NCBI GenBank assembly: GCA_030068145.1
Contig: JAPJBO010000015.1
Span: 62,001 to 126,000, forward strand
Reading direction: 5' to 3'
Source: Diplonema papillatum
Lineage: Eukaryota > Euglenozoa > Diplonemea > Diplonemida > Diplonemidae
DNA: 64,000 bases
The translations under genes and the position numbers were made by a program. The notes below the pieces were generated by a model. The model saw only the letters and a list, made by a program, of their open reading frames with translations, was not told the DNA's origin and made no database searches. Below are positions 44,579 to 52,640 of this stretch, in pieces. Position 1 is the stretch's first letter. The number at the start of each line of letters is the position of its first letter.

Positions 44579-45230
44579 CTACGGTTATCTCCTGGTTCGG
44601 CTCCACTCGAAAGAGTGGGGTTGGATCAGGAGAAACCCGGATGTGAATTTGGAAAAAAGTGATGAATCCACCCAGAGTCTCTCGATGTTGGTCAATTTGA
44701 ATGGAATGGAATGAATGGTTGAATCATCATATTTAAGGCAAATCGAAAGACGGATCTCAAGCGGAATCTCTCTTGATCTCCGGCCGCACCTTACCAAACC
44801 TGCCTCTTTTTTTCTCTCCACGTCGTATGATTCCCTGAGATGTTCGCTTCGGCTTGAGCACTCGGGATGATGACACAGGAGAGGGATAGGGGGTCCGGGG
44901 AGGTAGGGTCCCGCCCGAGAATCAGGGGAGACAAGCTTTGAGATTTCGTCGCGAGGTGACCCCTCGCCCGCTAAAATGCCCTCTTTCAGGCCCCCACCCC
45001 CTCGCCATTTTTTTTCGCGTCAAAGTTCCTGTTCTGGCCCTCGGCTCCCTTTGTAAAAAGGTTGAGCTCTGGGCCGGTGCGGGAGCTTCCCGGCGCGGAG
45101 AAGATTGGAGATGGAGGTGTTGTGCTCAGGAGCAAGGGTATGAGGTGGGCGCGTTGTTGCCAGGTGACTCTCGTGCGCTGCTCTCTCTCCTCTCTCTCTC
45201 CTCTCTCTCTCCTCTCTCCTCTCTCTCCTA

Positions 45231-45262
<32 letters not shown>

Positions 45263-45371
45263 GGGACGCGTGCGCGTCGCCGACCCCCCCAGTTCGGGAA
45301 AAGGGGTCATGCCCAATATAGGAAAGGGGGTCCTCCCCTCCTGGAAGCTCTAGAGCTCCAGGAGGACGGAG
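44579..45371 (+). other. truncated rDNA spacer, unit 2
   Basis: Matches 36951-37753 up to GGAGGACGGA, then breaks into repeat DNA. The CT repeat is shorter than in unit 1 and is followed by 31 uninterrupted Gs (45231-45261). Confidence 0.85.
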
Positions 45372-45375
45372 ACGC

Positions 45376-45515
45376 TGAATTTTAAAAGTTTGGAACAAAC
45401 TCTGCAGTAATTTTTGAGGAAGTTGAGCAAATTTTTTTTTTTCCAAAATTTTTTTTAGGGCTCCATCGGCCCCGCGGGAGCGTTTTAAAAAGACACAAGG
45501 TTTTGACCCTGCATG
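45376..45515. mobile_element. MITE copy 11, partial
   Basis: Only the right two-thirds of the 210-bp MITE, ending GACCCTGCATG. It is joined directly to rDNA spacer on its left. Confidence 0.85.
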
Positions 45516-45550
45516 GTACAGAAGTCCATCCCCCCGCAATGTAGTGGGTT

Positions 45551-47887
45551 TTGAAGTGGGCCTGTTCAAGAAGCTCCTGTACCTCCTCGCTACCAATCCC
45601 TCCTGAGCTTGGCGGCTGCTCTGAGGGCCGTCGGAGCTGCGATACCCTGCCAGCAGGCGATGCCTATGGAGAAGCACATCCTTGTAGCATGGGCGTTCAG
45701 CCAAAGCCCCCGGTTGTGTCTCGCGGCCTTGATTGCGTGGAAGACAGCGTCAAGGTGGACGGAGGTGTCGAATCTGTCGTCGGCGAACTTCCTTCTCGTC
45801 AAGCGAGACGAGGTCGTGATCGACTGGTTCACAATCCCAAAGGGGAGAAGGGCCATGCCGTTCACGCACTCAAGGTGGGTGGTCATCAAGGGCGATCTGA
45901 CAGAGGCGATCTTCTTGCTTCTGACTTCTCTGCCACCGTTCCAGAGGTTGACCTCATGGACGACTACAAAGTTGGTGGGGGTGTGGCGAAGAAGCCCGCA
46001 ACTGTCTCTGTACTCGGCTCACAGCATAAAGAGAGGCGCCCTGACCTACCTCTTCAAGAAGGTGGCTGCCGGCCATCTGATTCCAGAAGTTCTTCTCTCT
46101 CGGCTCGCCAAGCACAAGGTCAAGGAGGTCGAGGGGCTAGCCGAGGTGACCCTGAGGTACGGAGGCGACCCCCTGGCAATGGCAAGAGCTTTGAGAACCG
46201 ACAAGGTGACCGCATTGCTCTGAATGACTTTCTCTCGTCGATGCACACTTTCCCTTCTGCTCGAATCTCCAACACTTTTCACTCGATCACGAGGCGGGGT
46301 AAAAGAACGAGGCTTCCTGAGTCAGAAAAGGAGAAACAATCCCCTTTGCATGTTTCGAGTGTCCCGCCCATGGACATTGATAAGCTGAGGGCCCGAATGT
46401 CACCATCGGCCCTGAAGAGGTTCGATGAAGTTTGGAATGCGACCTTTTTCCCATCCCTGCACCACCCAGCGTCGGGACCGTCACGGAGTTCCTTCTTGAG
46501 TCCCTCTCATGCTACGACTCTGTATGAGCACGGCATTGCCTCACGTGTCGATGGCCCCGGTCCATTCGAGAACATACCATTTACAGTTGTTGAAGAGAAG
46601 GAAGAAGGGATTCGGCAAAGATTTATTTTGTGGACCCGGGCAGCGAACAATTGCTTGTCTGAACGAGGGTACGAGGCAAAAGTGCCCATCGAGCATATCT
46701 CTTTTTACTTGCTGTGTGTGAACGATGAATGTGCCTCGACCAGGGATTTCAAAACGGGGTTTTATGCCATAGAAGTACCAAAACCGAGTCGGCATCTGTT
46801 CACTTTTTCCGACTCTGACGGCGACTGGTGGACTCTGAACCGGCTCCCGATGGGGCATTGTTGTGCCCCGGAGATCATGCACACCCTTGCAGCGGTGGCG
46901 GCAGGGGACCCAGTGTACGTCAAACCAGCATTTGCGGCCAAAGGTGTGTGTGTGCACGTTTGGATCGATAACATTCGATACACTGGAAGAACTGTGGCAG
47001 TAAAAAGGGAGTCTGCAAGACTCGACACGACGGCCGAAAGTTGCCGACTCACATGGAAGCCGCAAGACACAAGAAACCAGGTCAAGATATATGAGTTTAT
47101 TGGTGTCGAATGGAACCATGAAAAGAAAGTAGTGCGGCCTTCCAGCAAAATCAGAAACAGGCTCGAGGCACTGGATCTTTCTACAGATGTTACTGCGTCA
47201 GACCTTGAGTCTCTGGGTGGTAGGTTGCTACACGCGTCAGCTGTTTCAGGTGTGTTCCCAGGGACATACTGGTTTGCCCTAAAGTTTTTAAGGAGAATTG
47301 TGAACTCTCTAAATCGCAATACAAGGCAACCCGGCACACGTGTTGCTCTGCCAACGTCCGTAGTAGTGCAACTGAATAAGTGGCGCCAAGAGGTTCAAGT
47401 GGAGCGCCAGGTTCAACCTCATTCTCAACCAACAGCTTTCACCATTTTTGTTGACGCGAGCCTCAAGGGATGGGGCGGCGTTATTGTTGATCGGGAAACA
47501 GGCGAAGTATTCGTTCACGGGGAGGAATGGTCACCCTTCCACAAGAAACATCACATCAATGAGTTAGAGGCACGCGCCTTACTCTGTGTGTTGAGGTTGC
47601 TTCCAGGCAAGTCCGCTGGCAGACCAATTAGTATTTTTGTTGACAACACAACCGTTGTTGGCGCCGCAAGGAAGAAGCAGTGTGTCAAGAGCAGGATCCT
47701 GAACGACTCAGTTGTGGGTGCGTTGCAGACACTGAAAGACAGTAGATGCACTTTTTCCCTTGAGTGGGTGAAGTCGGAATGCAATCCTGCTGATATGCCA
47801 TCGCGCGTTCCGCCCATCAGGATGACCCGTGACAATCAGGACCAGGTTCTACAGGCGGTGAGGCGTTTTCTGGGCCAACATGCGTAG
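45551..47887 (+). CDS. reverse transcriptase-RNase H part of the DIRS-order element
   Basis: An open frame of 778 codons. Only the part from about 46.5 kb on shows homology, and the earlier part overlaps the recombinase in another frame. RT landmarks are FYAIEVPKPSRHLFTF, LNRLPMGHCCAPE and VHVWIDNI. RNase H landmarks are FTIFVDASLKGWGGVI, HINELEARALL, ISIFVDNTTVV and SLEWVKSECNPADMPSR. The polymerase type is that of DIRS/Ngaro/LTR elements, not LINEs. Confidence 0.75.
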   Translation: MKWACSRSSCTSSLPIPPELGGCSEGRRSCDTLPAGDAYGEAHPCSMGVQPKPPVVSRGLDCVEDSVKVDGGVESVVGELPSRQARRGRDRLVHNPKGEKGHAVHALKVGGHQGRSDRGDLLASDFSATVPEVDLMDDYKVGGGVAKKPATVSVLGSQHKERRPDLPLQEGGCRPSDSRSSSLSARQAQGQGGRGASRGDPEVRRRPPGNGKSFENRQGDRIALNDFLSSMHTFPSARISNTFHSITRRGKRTRLPESEKEKQSPLHVSSVPPMDIDKLRARMSPSALKRFDEVWNATFFPSLHHPASGPSRSSFLSPSHATTLYEHGIASRVDGPGPFENIPFTVVEEKEEGIRQRFILWTRAANNCLSERGYEAKVPIEHISFYLLCVNDECASTRDFKTGFYAIEVPKPSRHLFTFSDSDGDWWTLNRLPMGHCCAPEIMHTLAAVAAGDPVYVKPAFAAKGVCVHVWIDNIRYTGRTVAVKRESARLDTTAESCRLTWKPQDTRNQVKIYEFIGVEWNHEKKVVRPSSKIRNRLEALDLSTDVTASDLESLGGRLLHASAVSGVFPGTYWFALKFLRRIVNSLNRNTRQPGTRVALPTSVVVQLNKWRQEVQVERQVQPHSQPTAFTIFVDASLKGWGGVIVDRETGEVFVHGEEWSPFHKKHHINELEARALLCVLRLLPGKSAGRPISIFVDNTTVVGAARKKQCVKSRILNDSVVGALQTLKDSRCTFSLEWVKSECNPADMPSRVPPIRMTRDNQDQVLQAVRRFLGQHA
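45609..46223 (+). CDS. tyrosine recombinase part of the DIRS-order element
   Basis: A 204-codon frame with the features of a tyrosine recombinase: WKTASRWTEVSNLSSANF in the Arg box, SAHSIKRGALTYLF (His-x-x-Arg box) and a C-terminal His...TLRYGGD block. The family uses it to insert the DNA circle without an integrase. It overlaps another frame that continues into the RT, an arrangement known for compact elements of this order. Confidence 0.7.
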   Translation: MAAALRAVGAAIPCQQAMPMEKHILVAWAFSQSPRLCLAALIAWKTASRWTEVSNLSSANFLLVKRDEVVIDWFTIPKGRRAMPFTHSRWVVIKGDLTEAIFLLLTSLPPFQRLTSWTTTKLVGVWRRSPQLSLYSAHSIKRGALTYLFKKVAAGHLIPEVLLSRLAKHKVKEVEGLAEVTLRYGGDPLAMARALRTDKVTALL

Positions 47888-47899
47888 TGGAGGCGGAAA

Positions 47900-48041
47900 G
47901 TGACCTTGTCTTCGGCAAGGCTTTTTCGTTTCCCACAGTGTTTGTTTTCCGTTTTCTTGGTTTCACGCACGCCTTTTTCGTCTTCTTGCTTTCCATTCTT
48001 CATGTGGTAGCACCGGCTAAACTCGGAGGATAGCTCGATTC
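47900..48041 (+). repeat. split direct repeat, first copy
   Basis: From GTGACCTTGTCTTCGGCAAG to AGGATAGCTCGATTC. Appears identical to 48184-48325. Confidence 0.9.
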
Positions 48042-48183
48042 TGCAGATTCATTTGGGGAATCGACATTCCAGAGAATAGCCCCTAGTAGCTATTTATCCA
48101 ACAAATAGTACTAAGAACCAGGGGGGAGGTTGGTTGCTTGGTTGGTGGTCTCAAAGCCTTGAATCCCGCCCACCCATCCCCCT

Positions 48184-48325
48184 GTGACCTTGTCTTCGGC
48201 AAGGCTTTTTCGTTTCCCACAGTGTTTGTTTTCCGTTTTCTTGGTTTCACGCACGCCTTTTTCGTCTTCTTGCTTTCCATTCTTCATGTGGTAGCACCGG
48301 CTAAACTCGGAGGATAGCTCGATTC
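48184..48325 (+). repeat. split direct repeat, second copy
   Basis: Second copy, 284 bp downstream of the first. Its end probably marks the right end of the retroelement. Confidence 0.9.
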
Positions 48326-48358
48326 CTTCGCTTGTCGCCCATGTAGCCAATGCGCACA

Positions 48359-49037
48359 TCACGAGCACCTTTCGGGGCGAGTGTCGCAGTCGGGCTGGGC
48401 ATGAAAAGCGCCGCAGTATGGTCGCAGTTCAAGACGCAGCTTTGCAGGGATGTCGTGTTGTTCCATTAAAGCATGAACAGCAGACCGCATCTCTTCTTTT
48501 TTCTGTTCCGTCTGGGTTTCATCCAGTACTCTGCTTGTCGTAGCTCGTCTGCGTACGTAGTTGTGCTTCCGACACCACTTCCGAGTCCATTCTATGCCAA
48601 GTTCTGATTCGATGACTGGCAACCCAGTAGTTCGGGCGACGGTCTGCGCAAGCACGCTCACGAGCGAGTAAGTGACAGCGGCCCCGTTCGTTCGTTTTCG
48701 CTCGATCAATTCTAAAAGGATCGCGGTCTCCTTTTTTCTCAATGTCGATGGACGGCCTCTCTTGGCCTTTGGTTCGTCAACGTCGATCGGTTCACCCCGA
48801 CTTCCGCATAGAGCGTGCACAATGGAGTTGTTTTTCCCATGTATACAGCGTCCGAGCACGAGTAGCCGTTGCACACAAAACCTTCTTTTTGCCTTGCATG
48901 CTGTTCCACTTCTGCATCCCTCCTGTGAGTCCTAGACGGGCAACAAGCTCACCTATTTCAAGAAGGTCTCTTTCCTCCCACGAGCTGTACTTCCCATGCT
49001 TTTTCTGCGGTGCGTTCTGCAGTAGACTCTGCTCCAC
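48359..49037 (-). pseudogene. pogo/Tigger-like transposase N-terminal remnant
   Basis: Minus strand. The first frame (KKHGKYSSWEERDLLEIGEL) looks like an N-terminal helix-turn-helix. A second overlapping frame carries KRGRPSTLRKKETAILLELI and WTRKWCRKHNYVRRRATT, the CENP-B/Tc5-type DNA-binding domain of pogo-group transposases. The two overlap between 48792 and 48874 in different frames, so a frameshift or small intron separates them. The DDE catalytic domain is missing. Confidence 0.6.
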
Positions 49038-49224
49038 CTCGTCGGCCAGCCTCTTGAGTGACAGTGTAGCTATTACTGTTCCTCTTGCAGTACCTCTGAT
49101 TGATATCCCTGCTTCGTTTGTGCACTGATACGTAGCCTTCTTATTTGACCGTTTCTTACACCAAGAGAGCGCCGAACCGAAAATCCCGTCCGGGCAAAGC
49201 AGCTAGGAGACATAAAATCGGAAA

Positions 49225-49400
49225 CGAATTTTCCGGGAAAATATCCAAATGTTCCGCGGAAGGCCGTTTTATCCAAAATATTTCCTATCCAAATATTTTT
49301 CCTATCCAAATATTTTCCTATTCAATATTTTTCCGAAGACGGTATATGCGCGGTGCATATGTTTGTCAGTTTTAGTTTTTTCGCGCATATATTCAGGGTA
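49225..49400. repeat. AT-rich short repeats and palindrome
   Basis: ATCCAAATATTTTTCCT-type direct units (49270-49325), then TATGCGCGGTGCATATG and TTTTTTCGCGCATATATTC, resembling sequence next to the rDNA junction near 32700. Confidence 0.5.
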
Positions 49401-50049
49401 TTAGCGTGACCCTCAAAATCGTGTACAATGTGAGGGACAGCCATTTTCTGGTGGGAAAGCTATATTGGGCACTTTTTGTCTCGAAGAGATGTAAAAAGCA
49501 GGGGTTCGGCTAGAAGCGACAAAACGAGGCAAAGGTGGCATACAGCATGCAGTTGCAGCAAAAAAAAAAAACACGCCCAGACCGGAACTCAGGATTTTTT
49601 CGAAGCCCCGTATAAACCCCTACTAGTGAAAAAAAAAAGTTTTTTTTTTTTTCACTAGTGAAAAAAAAAGTTTTTTTTTTTTCACTAGTGAAAAAAAAAA
49701 TTTTTTTTTCACTAGTGAAAAAAACACAGTGGGTAAAATTGGTTTTTTGCCCACTGCCAGTGAAAAAAACTTCTAAGAGTGAGAGAAACATTTTTTGTTT
49801 CCGATAAATATTTTTCTGTTTCCGATAAGTATTGATCACTTTGACAGTAGGTTCACCTACTTTGTCCCGTGGACGACCGCGACAAAGCCAAATACGATCG
49901 TTTCGGGTCGAAAGCCTCCCCAGCAAAGGCTGTTCAATTTTCAACACCAGATACGCAAACCTTTTCGAATGCAGCACACGGGTATCCATCAAGTGACATC
50001 TAACTATCTGGTTGCATTGAGCAGTATCCGGATCTGAAAGCTGAAGACT

Positions 50050-50340
50050 TTGCACCACTTCACCGCGACAAAGGTCATGAACCGGGTTCGGCTTACACTG
50101 CAGTTGCAGTAAAACTGCGTCTTGCGCACGAGCACGGAAATCCGCCACCCACCATTCGGCTAGATATTGCAAGAACACAACTGCAAAGCTTACTACAAAC
50201 GGATAGTGTTACAAAGGCGAACGAATCATGCGAGAACCTACGTAGGGGCCCCTCAACAGCTTTCAGAACGGCAAGTCAAGAAAAGGATAAGTTTGCACAT
50301 TCTACTTCCGTCTGATCTGCATGTTCCCCAGTTCTACCCT
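50050..50340 (+). repeat. dispersed coding-like fragment, copy B
   Basis: Translates to KLRLAHEHGNPPPTIRLDIA and onward for about 65 codons before a stop. Copy A is at 18205-18470 on the other strand. The family is unknown. Confidence 0.6.
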
Positions 50341-51099
50341 TCGTTGATCTGTTGTGTGTATTCGCAACGACTTCATCCGGGTCCTATGCGGCCCCAATAC
50401 GACAAAACTGCATGCGGTCCTGACCAGGTAACATCCTCCTACCTGAAAATGTCTAACCACGACTACGGATTTGGTGCCATCGAGGCAGCCATGGAGTGTA
50501 AGTATGCCAACGGGGCTTAGTAGTATCGGGGCTGCCGTGCATACTAGTTCCCGTAAAATATTTGTTTCCCTTGACTTGTGCCATGTCGGACGGTAGGATT
50601 TTCCGCGTCAGCCTCATTTCAATCCTGGAGACAAAAGCACTCACACAATAAAAGAGAGTAGCCCATTTCACGGGCCAAAACTGCCTTTGTTGCAGAAATC
50701 GGCAACAAAGGCAAGCGATGACAGAACAGCGCACACGAAGACGACCGGCTCTGAAGAGACCCGCGCCGCAAGCTGCGCGAGCAGAGGGTGCCAAGCAAAC
50801 CACGAAGGAAGGCGAGGAGATTCAGATGGCACAGCAGGACGCCCGCGAGGGATCACCGAGGTCGAAAGACAGAAAAGGGAAAGCAGGCGTGGCCGGCTTG
50901 AAAAGCTGCAAGCGCGGAGAAGGCACAGGTACAGAGCAGTCCACATGCAGACGAGCAGTGAAGCGGCCCACATCACAGAGGTCTATCACACTGGCTCCGG
51001 ATTACTTAGGGTCCTCGCAAAATCCAATGAAATTGCTTGCCCAATGGGACTCCCCTTGGTCACATTTCGCACTGGGGACTAGTCCCCAGGAACCCGTAT

Positions 51100-51300
51100 C
51101 AAAAATATTTATCGGAAATAAAAAATATTTATATCGGAAACAAAAAAATATTTATCGGAAACAAAAAAATATTTATCGGAAACAAAAAAATATTTATCGG
51201 AAACAAAAAAATATTTATCGGAAACAGAAAAATATTTATCGGAAGCAAAAAAAATATTTATTGGAAACAAAAAAAAATATTTATCGGAAACGTTCCGATA
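51100..51300. repeat. ~22-bp tandem repeat ATTTATCGGAAACAAAAAAAT
   Basis: About nine units. Frames on both strands are repeat artefacts. Confidence 0.85.
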
Positions 51301-51479
51301 AATATTTTCCCCACTTAAGTGCTTCCGATATGGTTTTGTCTCTTTTTTCTTCACTAGTGAAAAAAAAATTTTTTTTTTCACTGGTGCCAATTTTTTTTTT
51401 CCCCCATTTTTTTGGCTGAAAGTGGTCAAGAACAGGTCAAAAGTGCATTTGTATGCAGTTTTGGCTGCCCCGGCTAAAT

Positions 51480-52370
51480 CATGCTGAACCACGCCCCCCC
51501 CACCAAACACACTGGAAGAACCCCAGAACACTCTGGAAGAACCCCAGAACGCCTTGAAAACCCCCCAGAACAACCCCAGAACACCTTGGAAGACCCCCAA
51601 ACCACCTTGGAAGACCCCATACTACCTTGAAAGACCCCCAGAACACCTTGGCAGAACACCTTCAAGGCCCCCAGAGGACATTGGAAAACCCCTGGCGCAC
51701 ATTGGCAGACCCTCAAAACACCTTGACAGACCTCTTGAACACCTTGGAACCCCCCAGAACACCTTGGAAACCCCCCAGAACACCTCGGAAACCCCTCAGA
51801 ACACGTTGGAAAGCTTCCAGGATACCCTGAAAGACCACCAGAGCACCTTGGTCGACCCCACCCAACCTTGGAAGACCTGTAGCACACCTTAGAAGTACCC
51901 AGAACACCTTGGCAGAACTCCTTGCTAAGCCCCCAGAACACCTTGAAAACCCTCCAGAACACCTTGGACACTCCCCAGAGCACCTTGGAAAACCCCCCAG
52001 GACACTTTGGAAGACCCCCTGGACACTTTGGAAGACCCTGGACACTTTGGAAGACCCCCGGCACACCTTGGACGACCTTCAGAACACCTCGGAAGGTGTC
52101 CTGGGGGTCTTCCAATGTGTTGTGAGGGGGTTTTCAAGGTGCTCCAGGGGTTCCAAGGTGTTCAAGAGGTCTCGTAAGGTGGTTTGAGCGTCTGCCAACG
52201 TGCGCCAGGGGTTTTCCAGGGGGCTTGAAGGTGTTCTGCCAAGGTGTTCTGGGGGTCTTTCAAGGTAGTTTGGGGTCTTCCAAGGTGGTTTGGGGGTCTT
52301 CCAAGGTGTTCTGGGGTTCTTCCAGAGTGTTCTGGGGGGTTTTCAAGGCATTCTGGGGGTTCTTCCAGTG
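51480..52370. repeat. ~24-bp minisatellite that switches orientation
   Basis: Units like CCCAGAACACCTTGGAAGAC run from 51500 to about 52094. The same unit then runs reversed (GTCTTCCAAGGTGTTCTGGG) to about 52370. Frames up to 213 codons across it (Gly/Val/Phe or Pro/Thr-rich) are artefacts. Confidence 0.85.
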
Positions 52371-52589
52371 GAGCAGCGACAAAAAGGCATTGCACAGCAA
52401 CCACACCACAGGTGCCCCAAAATGATTGAAAATAGGGTGAATTCACCATTTTGGGGGCTGTTTTCATGTTGTGTTGATGGCTTCTCCAAGTTTATGGTCA
52501 GAAAACCTCCTAAAACAACTTTCTGGGATGATTCCTTGTGTCTGAGCTGTGTGAACATCAACGGAAAGCAAAAAACCCGACCAGAAGTG

Positions 52590-52591
<2 letters not shown>

Positions 52592-52631
<40 letters not shown>

Positions 52632-52640
52632 AATAAATAA
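52592..52640. repeat. 30-base C tract and A/TAAA tail at the element junction
   Basis: Thirty Cs, then eleven or more As and three TAAA units, immediately before the RT-USP open frame. It marks where the element's 5' part ends or was lost. Confidence 0.7.

Larger units (their letters stand above)
45516..48325 (+). mobile_element. tyrosine-recombinase retroelement (VIPER/Ngaro-like, DIRS order)
   Basis: Parts in order: tyrosine recombinase, then reverse transcriptase with RNase H, then a 142-bp repeat, a ~142-bp middle block and the 142-bp repeat again. The last three parts match the split direct repeats (B1-A2-B2) of Ngaro-type elements. The recombinase lies upstream of RT, which as I recall is the VIPER order. 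The element looks incomplete in about one place, and I did not recognise a gag-like part. The two 142-bp repeats appear identical, so it is probably young. Confidence 0.75.
49618..51400. mobile_element. foldback-like structure enclosing a gene fragment
   Basis: Left side: repeated TTCACTAGTGAAAAAAAA palindromes, then TTTCCGATAAATATTTTT. Right side, inverted: ATATTTATCGGAAAC repeats, then TTCTTCACTAGTGAAAAAAA. The mirrored order suggests one element with inverted arms. The middle (49840-51080) has ordinary composition and contains the fragment shared with 18.2 kb and a 233-codon Arg/Lys/Ala-rich plus-strand frame (50718-51419) that reads into the repeat. Confidence 0.5.

Noticed and set aside
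33000-45300. Many 60-130-codon frames in the rDNA
   Set aside because: All lie within rRNA genes or spacers and repeat exactly in the two units.
46541-47337. Two ~190-codon minus-strand frames
   Set aside because: Antisense shadows of the RT-RNase H region.
51474-52187. Frames up to 213 codons in the minisatellite
   Set aside because: Periodic translations with no family. They follow the 24-bp unit.
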